A DNA stretch of 50,995 nucleotides from an uncultured Lachnospiraceae bacterium (GCA_934343915.1 CAKRIL010000021.1:1-50995), one strand, 5' to 3'; shown: positions 36,101 to 45,102, counted from the stretch's first letter. Notes: generated from the letters alone by a model not told the origin. Numbers and translations: made by a program.

Positions 36101-36419
36101 AAAGTCAAGCTACATTCCGATTGCATATAACAAGGACGGAAGCCTTGCCAAGACATCATCCGCGACGACTGAGAGCAGATTAAGACTTCTCGGTGAATAT
36201 TCAGCCATGAGGCTTACACAGCTCGGAGGAGAGATAACAGGCGGAAAGGTAGCTCCGAATCCTTATCCGGACAGCTGCGATTACTGTCCGTATAAGCTTG
36301 TGTGCGGCTTTGACCCTGAAAAAGGAAGATACAGGAAGCCAACCAAGCTTAAGAATGATGACGAGTGTTATGAAATGTTCAATGAGAGGTTGAAAAAAGA
36401 TGGCAAGAAGCTGGACTGA
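33117..36419 (+). CDS. addB: ATP-dependent helicase/nuclease subunit B
   Basis: Subunit B of the AddAB double-strand-break resection complex, which with AddA makes 3' single-stranded tails for RecA loading. At 1100 residues it is family length. The N-terminus has the Walker A 'TGSSGSGKSKIL' (residues ~7-18). The C-terminal RecB-type nuclease contains 'IIDYKSGKK' (near 906). The iron-sulphur cysteines are present: one in 'FAACAFEHF' and three in 'DSCDYCPYKLVCG' (C-x2-C-x5-C, near 1053-1062). GGAGG lies about 13 bases before the ATG, rather far. It overlaps addA by 20 bases, so the two are translationally linked. Confidence 0.96.
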   Translation: MEIRFLTGSSGSGKSKILYDTLLDISEREPDRRLFLVVPEQFTMQAQRNIVENSPGHGTFSIDIVSFNRLAYRVFEELGIELPTAIDDTGKNLILRKIIDENKKKLSIIRPKDSQGFVSEIKSIISELLQYSVTPQMLDETCGRLDAGGMNNNERLKRKLNDIALIYNEFREYISDKYITTEEITGILCGYVDKSKILDNAVIAFDGFTGFTPVQYRLIELLFDKAQRMYFTVTLPENGDRWLFNMSYDMMARIGECADRNHVTVKRESAGQAVPYRFKDSPELAHLEANLYRGLERYRKPTEKIRVYSALGKKAEVQYAAAKIKQLVQSGVRYKQIGVIASSMEDYRELIANVFEENNIPAFMDNKRAILANPAVEYIRAALAIIEKDFSYEAVFRLLKGYMCSFDKDEVDIFENYVLALGIRGHKRYNEPFRRKFPSRRELDMDIVNAVKERLCELMEPLYRVFHDEDSRVADYIDALNAFLNDSEVYEKLNGLKERMEEEHQAAAAKEYGQCYEKIIELFEQTKKLLGDEKLSIRGFSDVLDAGFNEIKIGIVPPTIDMVMVGDIERTRLDHISALFFVGVNEGLVPQVNTNHGLFSEAERELLNMAQLELAPTSRQKAFMQSFYLYLLLTKPSDTLTFTVNREGKPSKLIADIRRMFPDAVYESDDTVKPTQLIYNSTEGFRYIFSRFNEGVELDAEENALLKVLKSDTGYAKKYRQFADTMLRSVSEETISRRAAQLLYGERLTGSVSRMETFAACAFEHFAKYGLALEERKLYEIGAADLGTLFHEALKAYSMRLAKERLDFAGVDEEKRTMYIREAVEYAMTDYNNSVFYDSSRNEYMREKILSMLERTTWALGKQLAAGSFVPAQFEKGFVFEHEGMQIVGKIDRIDYAHDADKSYVKIIDYKSGKKTLDLGRIYDGLSLQLMIYLESLMKDNIPGAAMYYNIDNPIVDYAAGENPEDNILAALRPQGIVNGEINAIELLDRITKSGKSSYIPIAYNKDGSLAKTSSATTESRLRLLGEYSAMRLTQLGGEITGGKVAPNPYPDSCDYCPYKLVCGFDPEKGRYRKPTKLKNDDECYEMFNERLKKDGKKLD

Positions 36420-39400
36420 TGAGCAGATTAAGGTAATAGAACAGAAGAATTCCAACCTGCTTGTGGCTGCCGCAGCGGGTTCCGGTAAGACCGCGGTTAT
36501 GGTTGAGAGAATAATAAGAAGAGTGCTCGATGATGAGAACCCGATGGATATTGACAGAATCGTTGTCGTTACCTTCACGAAGGCTGCCGCAACCCAGATG
36601 AGGGAGAGAATAGGAGCGGCATTGGCTGGCGGGCTTGTGTCGGAGCAGAACGAGAGCAGGATAAGGAGACTCAAAAACCAGCTTGCACTCTTGGATAATG
36701 CTGTTATATGCACGATTGACAGCTTCTGCAATTATATTTTAAGAAATTATTTTAACACGATTGACTTGGACCCGGCATACAGAATCGGTGATGAGGGAGA
36801 GCTCACGCTTATGATGTCGGATGTGGCAGACGAGGTGATAGAGGAGGCATACGCCGAGAAAAATCCCGCATTTATAGAGTTCGTCGAAGGTCAGCTTCCG
36901 GCTAAGAGCGATAAGAACCTGTCAGAATGGATAATATCGCTGTACACCTTCTCGCAGAGCCATCCATACCCTGAAAAATGGCTTTCCGGGTGTGAGGAAT
37001 GGTATAAGATTTCATCTGTTGAGGAATTTAACAATTCTGCTGTTGTAAAGTTCATAACAGCGCATGTAAAAAGTCTTATTCAGGCAGCCATAGAGGAGCA
37101 CAGGAAGGTCATAGAGCTGCTTGACGCGCCGGGCGGAATTGAGAAATATATTCCGGCATTTTTAAAGGACTGTGAGCTGCTTGAGCGCGCGAGTGAGGCG
37201 GACAGCTATGATGAGCTTAGGGAGAAGCTTGACTTCAACTTTGAGAAGCTTGCAAGTGCGCCGAAGGGCTCGGATGAGGAACTGAAAAAATATGCGCAGG
37301 ACACCAGAAAGAAGCTTAAGAGCCGTGTCGACAAGATAAGGAGTGAGCTCCTTGCATGGAGCTCACAGGAGAATGTTGAGATGATTCAGCATATGAGCCG
37401 TCCGATGACTGCATTTATCGAGCTTGTTATCCGATTCACCGAAAAATATGCGCACAGTAAGAGTGAGAATAATATATTGAGCTTTTCTGATGTGGAGCAC
37501 CTTGCTCTTAAGGTGCTGCGCTCGGAGGAGGGACTTACACCGGCGGCGGAGGAGCTTCAATCGTTATACGAGGAGATATACATTGACGAGTATCAGGACA
37601 GCAACATGGTGCAGGAGCTTATTCTTACGGCTGTGTCAAGAGGCAGCAATATCTTCATGGTAGGAGATATCAAGCAGAGTATATACAGCTTCAGACAGGC
37701 AGATCCGGGAATATTCCTTGAAAAATACAATACCTATGAGGGAAATCCTGATGCGGAAAATGTTCTTATATGCCTCCATAAAAATTTCAGAAGCCGTGCG
37801 AACGTATTGAATGCAGTCAATGACATATTCGTATCAATAATGCATGCGGGGCTCGGCGGAGTGGAATATGATGAGGATGCCGCGCTTGTGCCGGGCAAGG
37901 TGTTCAAGACCTTCAATAATTCAGAAACGGCTGATGAAGAAGGCAGAGAAGCGGATGATACCGTTGAACTTATCGTATGTGATATGGCAGCGGTGACGGA
38001 AAACAGCAGACAGGCTTATGACAATGCTGATATTGAAGAAGGAATGGATGAAGAGGAGCTCGGAAAAAGGGCTGCCGAGGCACAGGTTATCGTAAGCAGG
38101 ATAAAGGAGCTTACAGGCACTAAGCCGCATATGCTGTGGGATGATTCACTCAACGGCGGCGAAGGCGGATACAGGAAGGCACAGTACCGCGATATGGTCA
38201 TTCTGTTAAGGAGTGCCAATGTGGCGGGACCTGAATATGCCAAGGCTTTGAATGATGCCGGGATTCCTGCGGTGTGCAGTACCGCGTACGGATATTTCAG
38301 CGCTTATGAGATTACTCAGGTGCTCAATATATTAAGGGTTATTGACAATCCACGTCAGGACATAGCCCTTGCCGGTGCGCTCCGCTCATATTTCTGTTAT
38401 CTGACGGCGGAGGAGCTTGCATATGTCAAGGGTTGTTCGCCTAAGACTGACCTGTATTCGGCTGTGCTTAAGTATGTGGAAAATGAGGACGGAGAAAATC
38501 ATAATCCGGCTCTTATAAAGAAGCTTACCGACTTTTTGGAATTCATTAAGAGCTATCGTGAAAAGGCAGCATATACACCTATACATGAACTTATAAAGGA
38601 TATCATATACAATACTGAGTATATAGTGTATGCGGCTTCTAAGGTTAATGGCAGGAGAAGAATTGCCAATCTTGACATACTTGTGGAGAAGGCGGCACAG
38701 TTCGAGCAGACAAGCTATCACGGACTGTTCAATTTCCTCAGGTATATTGACAAGATTCAGAAGTATGAGATTGATTCCGGTGAGGCGGATACGCTGTCTG
38801 AGAATGACAATGTTGTCAGAATAATGAGCATCCACAAGAGCAAGGGCTTGGAGTTCCCGATAGTGTTCGTTGCGGATATGGAAAAGAAATATAATCTGAG
38901 AGACCTTACCGAGAGGGTAAGCTTCCATGCCGACTATGGCGTGGGCTGCGATATGGTGGACACAGCACTTAGAGTGAGGAAGAAGAGCTTCCATAAGAGA
39001 GCCATGGCAGAGAGCATGAGGGTGAATTCGATAGGCGAGGAGTTAAGAGTGCTGTATGTGGCACTCACAAGAGCCGTTGAGAAGCTTATTTTGGTGGGAG
39101 CAGTTAAGAATGCTGAGAATTCCGTGGCAGCATGGAGGGCAAGAGCTGAAGCAGCGGGCGGTGATTACGGCTATGTATATGATTCCACGGATTATCTTGA
39201 CCTTGCAGCTCCGGCATTCTTTAAGAGCATGACGGCAAAAACAGGCTGTCAGATTGTTGAGAACATAGACAGTCTTAACACATCCGAAGCTGTCGTGGAG
39301 GCAGTGCAGGAGAGCAGTGCCGCAGCGACGGATGAGAGCGCTGAGGATGAGTTCAGACATCGCTTTGACTTTCAGTATGCACATGAGGAGGCGGTTCAGC

Positions 39401-40056
39401 TTCCGGGCAAGTTCTCTGTATCGGAGTTAAAGCATGAGGCAGTCGAACAGGCTGATGATGAAGCCGTACATATTGTACAGCTTAATGAGAATAAGCCTGT
39501 GATGCGTGAGGATGATACGGTTGAGAAGAACTATGGAGCCCGGAGAGGCAACGCATACCACAAGGTATTTGAACTGCTCGATTATAATGTTACATCTGAT
39601 TACAGCTCGATAAAGGCATTCATTCACGGACTTGTGGCTGACGGAAGACTGGATGCGGAATACGGGAAGCTTGCCGACCCGCGCAGATTCGCAGCTTTTC
39701 TTGAGACGGAGCTTGGTACACGCATGAAGAAGGCTGCACTGTCAGGCAAAATGTACAGGGAAAGACAGTTCATAACAGGATTTCCTGCGGAGGAATTAAA
39801 GAGTGAGTATGCCGGATGCAGGGATATCATTCTTGTGCAGGGTATTGTTGACTGCTGCTTCGAGGAAGACGGTGGGATGGTGATTGTCGATTATAAGACA
39901 GACCATGTGAATGAAGAAGATGCAGAGGATATATTGAGAAGCCGATACAATGAACAGCTTAAGCTGTATGCCAAGGCGGTGGAACAGATAAGCCGTGTTA
40001 AAGTAAAGGAATGTATAATCTATTCGGTATCTGTTAATCGTGAAATAAAATTATAA
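36400..40056 (+). CDS. addA: ATP-dependent helicase/nuclease subunit A
   Basis: Subunit A of AddAB, a UvrD-type 3'-5' helicase with a RecB-like nuclease domain. At 1218 residues it is normal length. Helicase motifs are intact: Walker A 'AAAGSGKTAVMVERI' (~23-37), motif Ia 'VVTFTKAAATQMRERI', motif II 'IDEYQDSN', motif III 'GDIKQSIYSFRQADP', motif V 'IMSIHKSKGLEFPIVF' and motif VI 'RVLYVALTRAVEKL'. The C-terminal nuclease motif is 'MVIVDYKTDHV' (near 1160). The ATG at 36400 lies inside the end of addB, with AGAGG upstream. The gene pair has no other operon partner here. Confidence 0.97.
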   Translation: MARSWTDEQIKVIEQKNSNLLVAAAAGSGKTAVMVERIIRRVLDDENPMDIDRIVVVTFTKAAATQMRERIGAALAGGLVSEQNESRIRRLKNQLALLDNAVICTIDSFCNYILRNYFNTIDLDPAYRIGDEGELTLMMSDVADEVIEEAYAEKNPAFIEFVEGQLPAKSDKNLSEWIISLYTFSQSHPYPEKWLSGCEEWYKISSVEEFNNSAVVKFITAHVKSLIQAAIEEHRKVIELLDAPGGIEKYIPAFLKDCELLERASEADSYDELREKLDFNFEKLASAPKGSDEELKKYAQDTRKKLKSRVDKIRSELLAWSSQENVEMIQHMSRPMTAFIELVIRFTEKYAHSKSENNILSFSDVEHLALKVLRSEEGLTPAAEELQSLYEEIYIDEYQDSNMVQELILTAVSRGSNIFMVGDIKQSIYSFRQADPGIFLEKYNTYEGNPDAENVLICLHKNFRSRANVLNAVNDIFVSIMHAGLGGVEYDEDAALVPGKVFKTFNNSETADEEGREADDTVELIVCDMAAVTENSRQAYDNADIEEGMDEEELGKRAAEAQVIVSRIKELTGTKPHMLWDDSLNGGEGGYRKAQYRDMVILLRSANVAGPEYAKALNDAGIPAVCSTAYGYFSAYEITQVLNILRVIDNPRQDIALAGALRSYFCYLTAEELAYVKGCSPKTDLYSAVLKYVENEDGENHNPALIKKLTDFLEFIKSYREKAAYTPIHELIKDIIYNTEYIVYAASKVNGRRRIANLDILVEKAAQFEQTSYHGLFNFLRYIDKIQKYEIDSGEADTLSENDNVVRIMSIHKSKGLEFPIVFVADMEKKYNLRDLTERVSFHADYGVGCDMVDTALRVRKKSFHKRAMAESMRVNSIGEELRVLYVALTRAVEKLILVGAVKNAENSVAAWRARAEAAGGDYGYVYDSTDYLDLAAPAFFKSMTAKTGCQIVENIDSLNTSEAVVEAVQESSAAATDESAEDEFRHRFDFQYAHEEAVQLPGKFSVSELKHEAVEQADDEAVHIVQLNENKPVMREDDTVEKNYGARRGNAYHKVFELLDYNVTSDYSSIKAFIHGLVADGRLDAEYGKLADPRRFAAFLETELGTRMKKAALSGKMYRERQFITGFPAEELKSEYAGCRDIILVQGIVDCCFEEDGGMVIVDYKTDHVNEEDAEDILRSRYNEQLKLYAKAVEQISRVKVKECIIYSVSVNREIKL

Positions 40057-40152
40057 CGAGCTTGTATGGTCTTTTGTAAACATTTCTGATATTATCTTTT
40101 TTCCGCCTGACGGATGTGACCGGCATTACGATTAGGTAAAGGAGATAATATT

Positions 40153-41091
40153 ATGTACGTTGTCGGTTCTGTTATAAAAAGTGAACGTGAGAAACTGGGA
40201 ATATCACAGGAGGAGCTGTGCTTCGGAATATGTGCGGTAAGCACATTGTCAAGAATAGAGCACAGCGAGCAGACTCCGTCCATGGAGAAGGCGATGGCAC
40301 TTCTTAACAGGCTTGGGCTTGAGGGCAGTGCCTATCTGTCGTTCGTATCGGAGGAAGAGTATGAGTTCTACAAGATAAGCCGCAAGGTTGAGCGTATGAT
40401 TGCGCACAGGAAGTTCCTTGAAGCGTATGAGTATGTGAACGGGCATAAAGAGCTTATGAAGAAAAACAAGTTCAGAAGGCAGTTTTCTGCCGCTGTTGAT
40501 GCGGTAAAGGCATGCTATGTTGACAGACAATACGAAACAGCAATCAGCAAGACAGAGGAAGCAATCAGGTATACCTGCCCGCAGTTCGATAAATCAAAGA
40601 AGATAAGATTTTTTATGACCGATATGGAAGTGAATGTCATTAACGTGATGGCTGTCTCATATTGGTGGAACAAAAAGAATATTGTGGCACTCAATCTTAT
40701 GATTAACCTCACAGATGCGTTAAAGGAACAGTATTCGATGGTCGGAATCAGTGATATCAGATATCCGATGCTCCTGTGCAATCTTGCCAAATGGCTGAGT
40801 GAACAGTTCCGCTTCGAGGAGGCGGACGAATACATCAAGCTTGGACGGGAGGTGTGCATAAACAGCGGAAAGTTCCGCATGCTCCCTTACCTGTGCAGCT
40901 GTCGCGCAACTGTTCTTCAAGGAATGAAAGCGGATGAAGAAGAGGTATTAAAAGAGTACATCAATGCCTATATCATGTTCAAAAATATGGGAATGGATGA
41001 GGATGCCGCAAAGCTTCGTTCATCTCTGTCAGAAGTGTATAACAGAGACCTTGAATGTATAGGAGTGCCAAAGCTCAGCAGTCCCACATGA
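40153..41091 (+). CDS. XRE-family regulator with helix-turn-helix and TPR-like domain
   Basis: A 312-residue DNA-binding protein. Residues ~4-57 are an XRE helix-turn-helix ('IKSEREKLGISQEELCFGIC', 'STLSRIEHSEQTPSMEKA'). The remaining ~250 residues are helical, with TPR-like repeats. This size and layout match the RRNPP class of peptide-responsive regulators (Rgg, PlcR, PrgX, Rap relatives), but also other XRE-TPR proteins, so peptide sensing is an inference. AAAGGAG precedes the ATG. Its stop overlaps the ATG of a 40-codon ORF, and a strong terminator follows. Targets are unknown. Confidence 0.88.
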   Translation: MYVVGSVIKSEREKLGISQEELCFGICAVSTLSRIEHSEQTPSMEKAMALLNRLGLEGSAYLSFVSEEEYEFYKISRKVERMIAHRKFLEAYEYVNGHKELMKKNKFRRQFSAAVDAVKACYVDRQYETAISKTEEAIRYTCPQFDKSKKIRFFMTDMEVNVINVMAVSYWWNKKNIVALNLMINLTDALKEQYSMVGISDIRYPMLLCNLAKWLSEQFRFEEADEYIKLGREVCINSGKFRMLPYLCSCRATVLQGMKADEEEVLKEYINAYIMFKNMGMDEDAAKLRSSLSEVYNRDLECIGVPKLSSPT

Positions 41092-41210
41092 TTTCAAGAA
41101 AATCAAAAAAGAAAATAGACTTAAATATCATTGAACCTCCTTCGTGTAAAATGAGCGTCATAATGCCGTGGCAGGGGCATTACATATATTGTTCAGATAA
41201 CCGGAAGTGA
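41088..41210 (+). CDS. Possible 40-residue peptide overlapping the XRE-TPR gene end
   Basis: An ATG that overlaps the regulator stop (ATGA) opens a 40-codon frame encoding MISRKSKKKIDLNIIEPPSC and 20 further residues ending in ...HYIYCSDNRK. The N-terminus is basic, the middle is mildly hydrophobic, and there are two Cys. Its stop lies inside the downstream terminator hairpin. The coupled position directly after an RRNPP-like regulator is where signal-peptide genes are often found. It lacks a strong hydrophobic secretion segment and has no ribosome site of its own, so it may be a chance ORF. Confidence 0.3.
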   Translation: MISRKSKKKIDLNIIEPPSCKMSVIMPWQGHYIYCSDNRK

Positions 41211-41229
41211 ATTGTGAACTTCCGGTTAT
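41197..41229 (+). terminator. Strong hairpin terminator after the XRE-TPR gene
   Basis: A perfect 12-bp stem, ATAACCGGAAGT (41197-41208) with ACTTCCGGTTAT (41218-41229), with a 9-base loop. The following sequence is AT-rich (AATAATAAA) rather than a U-run, so efficiency on the + strand is uncertain. A smaller AATGCC/GGCATT hairpin lies upstream at 41162-41181. Confidence 0.6.
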
Positions 41230-41255
41230 AATAATAAACCGTAACTATCTGTATA

Positions 41256-41301
41256 AACATAGCATATTGCGGGAATTTTTTTTTGCGTAATATGCTATGT
41301 T
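41256..41301. repeat. 13-bp inverted repeat ahead of the S8 protease gene
   Basis: AACATAGCATATT (41256-41268) is perfectly complementary to AATATGCTATGTT (41289-41301), with a 20-base loop containing a run of T. It ends 15 bases before the protease ATG. It could be an operator, a terminator acting on either strand, or an mRNA hairpin near the translation start. The two arms are a single pair; no further copy was seen. Confidence 0.55.
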
Positions 41302-41316
41302 ATATAGATTAAAAAA

Positions 41317-43128
41317 ATGGTAGTATACTTTTTTATGGACAATATCAATGAAAACGGCTCTACGGGTGGAAGAAGCCAAAAGCTCTCGGATGATCTCAAT
41401 CTTGCAATCGAAATCGGAAGCAGCATACGTGCCGGCTCGTCGGAGCTTGATGCAGGATATGATGATACACTTAAGACGTGGGAGCTTATAGTAAAATACA
41501 ACGGAGATATAAGGGAACGTGCAGAACAGCTTGGCGGAACAGCGGTATTACTGTTGGGCGGATATGCTGTTGTCACAATGCCGCAGGACATGATAGACAC
41601 GTTCGCAGCTTTTTCGGAGGTGGAATATATTGAGAAGCCGCGAAGGCTGTTCTATACGGTCAGTCAGGCTGCAGCACGTTCCTGCATCTACTATGCATGG
41701 AATGAACCGTATGAGCTGAGCGGAGAGGGTACGCTGGTTGCCATTATAGACAGCGGAATCGACTGGAGCAACAGGGATTTCAGGAATGCTGACAGCAGTA
41801 CGAGGATAGTGAAGCTGTGGGACCAGACGGTTGACCAGAGCCGTTCCGGCTATGCACCGCCCGAGGGCTATAATGTGGGGACAGAGTATGACAGGGAGAT
41901 GATAGACAGAGCTCTTTTTGGGGATGAGGAGGCAATTGCGGCACTCAGACTGTCGAGGGACTATTCGGGGCATGGTACCTTTGTTGCGGGAATAGCTGCG
42001 GGGAATGCAGCGGGCTCGTCGGGGGTATACCGTGGCGTGGCTTATGAAAGTGAGCTTATTATAGTTAAGCTTGGTGACAATGAACAGAGGCAGTTTCCGA
42101 GGACAACAAGGCTTATGGAGGCGGTCAACTACTGCATAAACGAGGCAAAGCGCTTAAGAAAGCCTGTTGCGATTAATCTGAGCTATGGCAATAATCAGGG
42201 CTCGCATGACGGAACAGACTTGTTATCTACATATCTTAATGCGGCGGCAGACGTGTGGAAGAATGTGATTGTATGCGGGAGCGGCAACGAAGCCGGTAAC
42301 GGGATTCATACGGGAGGCATACTGAGCAGTACAAGGGCGGATATTGTTGAGCTTGCGATAGGTGAATATGAGACGGATTTAAACATCCAGCTGTGGAAAA
42401 GCTATGCGGACGACTATGGAATTGAGCTTGTATCGCCCTCAGGACAGAGCAGCGGACAGTTAAGAGCCTATGGAACGGGAAGATATATTCTTGATGGCAC
42501 GGGAGTGTATGTGTACTATGGTGAGCCTACGCCTTACAGCAGATATCAGCAGATTTACTTCGAGCTTATTCCGAATGGTGGATATATTGCGTCCGGTGTG
42601 TGGAAAATTATTCTCACCCCGGTGAGAATTGTGGACGGACAATATGATTTATGGCTGCCCGACAGCAGCACGCTCAATGAGGACACTAGATTTTTCTTTC
42701 CGTCCGAGGATACCACGCTCACCGTTCCGTCGGCGGCTGACAAGGTGATTACCGTCGGAGCATATAACTCAAGAACGGACGCATATGCCGACTTCTCGGG
42801 CAGGGGCTACACAAGGCTTAATAACAATGTTAAGCCCGATATTGTCGCACCGGGGGTGAATATTGTATCGACTGCGGTGAACGGAGGTTATACCGTGCGA
42901 AGCGGCACGTCGATGGCTGTTCCGTTCGTCAGCGGAAGCGCAGCTCTTCTCATGCAGTGGGGCATAGCACAGGGCAACGACCCGTACCTGTACGGTGAGA
43001 AGGTGAAGGCATACCTGATAAAAAGTGCCAGACATCTGCCCGGAGAACCGGTGCCGTCGAAGAGAACAGGGTGGGGCGCACTGTGCCTTCAGGGCATATT
43101 TGATAAATTTTCTTCCTATAAAATGTAA
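41317..43128 (+). CDS. Subtilisin-like serine protease (S8 family, clostridial type)
   Basis: A 603-residue S8 peptidase of the type common in Lachnospiraceae (Csp-like/bacillopeptidase-like). The catalytic triad is intact: Asp in 'VAIIDSGIDWS' (near residue 144), His in 'DYSGHGTFVAGIAAGN' (near 218) and Ser in 'VRSGTSMAVPFVSGSA' (near 531). The oxyanion region is 'CGSGNEAGNG'. The N-terminal ~100 residues form a prodomain-like segment ('WELIVKYNGDI', 'GYAVVTMP', 'VEYIEKPRRLFY'). An insertion lies between His and Ser, as usual in this group. No signal peptide is visible. No Shine-Dalgarno precedes either candidate start (ATG 41317 or 41335), so the start is uncertain. Substrate unknown. Confidence 0.92.
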   Translation: MVVYFFMDNINENGSTGGRSQKLSDDLNLAIEIGSSIRAGSSELDAGYDDTLKTWELIVKYNGDIRERAEQLGGTAVLLLGGYAVVTMPQDMIDTFAAFSEVEYIEKPRRLFYTVSQAAARSCIYYAWNEPYELSGEGTLVAIIDSGIDWSNRDFRNADSSTRIVKLWDQTVDQSRSGYAPPEGYNVGTEYDREMIDRALFGDEEAIAALRLSRDYSGHGTFVAGIAAGNAAGSSGVYRGVAYESELIIVKLGDNEQRQFPRTTRLMEAVNYCINEAKRLRKPVAINLSYGNNQGSHDGTDLLSTYLNAAADVWKNVIVCGSGNEAGNGIHTGGILSSTRADIVELAIGEYETDLNIQLWKSYADDYGIELVSPSGQSSGQLRAYGTGRYILDGTGVYVYYGEPTPYSRYQQIYFELIPNGGYIASGVWKIILTPVRIVDGQYDLWLPDSSTLNEDTRFFFPSEDTTLTVPSAADKVITVGAYNSRTDAYADFSGRGYTRLNNNVKPDIVAPGVNIVSTAVNGGYTVRSGTSMAVPFVSGSAALLMQWGIAQGNDPYLYGEKVKAYLIKSARHLPGEPVPSKRTGWGALCLQGIFDKFSSYKM

Positions 43129-43136
43129 ATCACCAC

Positions 43137-43164
43137 TTGTTTTTATCAAAATTTGTGATACACT
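43137..43164 (+). promoter_or_regulatory. Candidate typA promoter
   Basis: TTGTTT (43137-43142) and TACACT (43159-43164) are separated by 16 bases. A small GCGCC/GGCGC hairpin follows in the leader (about 43199-43212), before the typA ribosome site. Confidence 0.4.
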
Positions 43165-43228
43165 AATAAAGTTAAAATTTAGGTTTACGTTTTTAGGAGC
43201 GCCGATTGGCGCAGAAATGAGGAAATTT

Positions 43229-45064
43229 ATGAAAACAACACGTAATGATGTCAGAAATATTGCGATTATCGCCCATGTTGATCATGGTAAGACAACATTA
43301 GTAGACGTACTGTTGAAGCAGAGCGGAACATTCCGTGAAAATCAGGAAGTAGCAGAAAGAGTAATGGATTCCAACGATATTGAGCGTGAAAGAGGAATCA
43401 CAATTCTCTCCAAGAACACTGCCGTATATTATAAGGATACTAAGATTAATATTATTGATACTCCGGGCCATGCTGATTTCGGCGGCGAGGTTGAGCGAGT
43501 TCTTAAGATGGTTAATGGTGTTGTACTTGTGGTAGATGCCTATGAGGGTGCTATGCCGCAGACAAAGTTCGTTCTCAGAAAGGCACTTGAGCTTGACCTT
43601 GACGTAATCGTATGTGTCAACAAGATTGACCGTCCTGAGGCAAGACCTAATGAGGTTGTAGATGAGGTATTAGAGCTTTTGATGGATCTTAATGCCAGCG
43701 ACAAGCAGCTTGACTGTCCGTTCATCTTCGCATCTGCTAAGGCAGGCTTTGCAAAGTACAGCCTTGATGATGACTCAACAGATATGACACCTCTCTTTGA
43801 GACTATTCTTAAGCATATTCCTGCACCGGAGGGAGACCCTGATGCAGATCCACAGATTCTTATAAGCACAATCGACTACAACGAGTATGTGGGAAGAATC
43901 GGTGTAGGTAAGGTGGACAACGGAACAATTAAGGTTAATCAGGATCTTATGCTTGTGAACCACCACAACCCTGACAAGAAGATGAAGGTTAAGATTGGCA
44001 AGCTCTATGAGTTCGAGGGCCTTAATAAGAAGGAAGTCAACGAAGCAACCATCGGTTCAATCGTTGCAATATCAGGTATTGCAGAGCTTCATATCGGTGA
44101 TACACTTACATCGATTAACAACCCTGTCGCAATTCCTTTCCAGAAGATTTCTGAGCCTACAATCGCGATGAACTTCATAGTAAACGACAGCCCTCTTGCA
44201 GGTAAGGAAGGAAAGTATATTACCTCCCGTCATCTTCGTGACAGACTTTTCAGAGAGCTTAACACTGATGTCAGCTTAAGAGTTGAGGAGACAGATACAA
44301 CTGAGGCGTTCAAGGTATCAGGACGTGGTGAGCTCCATCTTTCCGTTCTCATCGAGAACATGCGCCGTGAGGGTTATGAGTTCGCTGTTAGTAAGGCAGA
44401 GGTTCTCTATCATTACGACGAGCGCGGACAGAAGCTTGAGCCTATGGAAATCGCATATGTTGACGTTCCTGATGAATTCTCGGGTACGGTAATTCAGAAG
44501 TTAAGCAACCGTAAGGGAGAGCTTAACGGTATGTCACCTGCCAACGGCGGATATACAAGACTTGAGTTCTCAATTCCATCCCGTGGACTTATCGGATACA
44601 GAGGCGAGTTCATGACAGATACCAAGGGTAACGGTATTCTTAATACTACCTTCGACGGCTACGGCCCATACAAGGGAGATATCCAGTACCGTAAGCAGGG
44701 TTCACTTATTGCAAGTGAGGCCGGTGAGACGGTAACCTATGGTCTTTACAATGCTCAGGAAAGAGGGCTTCTCTTCGTAGGTCCGGGCGAGCAGGTATAC
44801 GGCGGTATGATAGTAGGTCAGAACGGCAAGGCAGAGGACATCGAGGTTAATGTATGTAAGAAGAAGCAGCTCACCAATACACGTTCTTCAAGTGCAGATG
44901 AAGCACTCCGTCTTACACCGCCTAAGGTATTAAGCCTTGAGCAGGCACTTGAATTCATTGATACGGATGAGCTTCTTGAGATTACTCCTAAGAACCTTCG
45001 TATCCGCAAGAAGATTCTCGACGGAACTGCAAGATATCGTGCTAAGAGAAACGCTTCTAACTAA
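43229..45064 (+). CDS. typA: Translational GTPase TypA/BipA
   Basis: A ribosome-associated GTPase related to EF-G, involved in ribosome assembly and stress or low-temperature growth. At 611 residues it is normal length. GTPase motifs: G1 'AHVDHGKTTL' (~residues 14-23), G2 region 'DIERERGITI', G3 'DTPGHADFGGEVERVL', G4 'NKIDRPEA' and G5-like 'FASAKAG'. The C-terminal 'QERGLLFVGPGEQVYGGMIVG' and 'LTNTRSSSADEALRLTPP' segments are typical of TypA. I chose the ATG at 43229: GAGGAAATTT precedes it and the protein then begins MKTTRNDVRNIAIIAHVDHG, as in homologues. The in-frame extension upstream overlaps the protease gene and is not real. Confidence 0.97.
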   Translation: MKTTRNDVRNIAIIAHVDHGKTTLVDVLLKQSGTFRENQEVAERVMDSNDIERERGITILSKNTAVYYKDTKINIIDTPGHADFGGEVERVLKMVNGVVLVVDAYEGAMPQTKFVLRKALELDLDVIVCVNKIDRPEARPNEVVDEVLELLMDLNASDKQLDCPFIFASAKAGFAKYSLDDDSTDMTPLFETILKHIPAPEGDPDADPQILISTIDYNEYVGRIGVGKVDNGTIKVNQDLMLVNHHNPDKKMKVKIGKLYEFEGLNKKEVNEATIGSIVAISGIAELHIGDTLTSINNPVAIPFQKISEPTIAMNFIVNDSPLAGKEGKYITSRHLRDRLFRELNTDVSLRVEETDTTEAFKVSGRGELHLSVLIENMRREGYEFAVSKAEVLYHYDERGQKLEPMEIAYVDVPDEFSGTVIQKLSNRKGELNGMSPANGGYTRLEFSIPSRGLIGYRGEFMTDTKGNGILNTTFDGYGPYKGDIQYRKQGSLIASEAGETVTYGLYNAQERGLLFVGPGEQVYGGMIVGQNGKAEDIEVNVCKKKQLTNTRSSSADEALRLTPPKVLSLEQALEFIDTDELLEITPKNLRIRKKILDGTARYRAKRNASN

Positions 45065-45102
45065 TATTAAGAACAATTTAACAGCATAAGCATAGAAAAA
45101 GG

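Noticed and set aside
38386..38994. 202-codon antisense frame inside addA
   Set aside because: It lies opposite intact helicase motifs and has no promoter or ribosome site.
43025..43228. N-terminal extension of typA
   Set aside because: It overlaps the protease gene in another frame. The ATG at 43229 has a good ribosome site and gives the usual TypA N-terminus.
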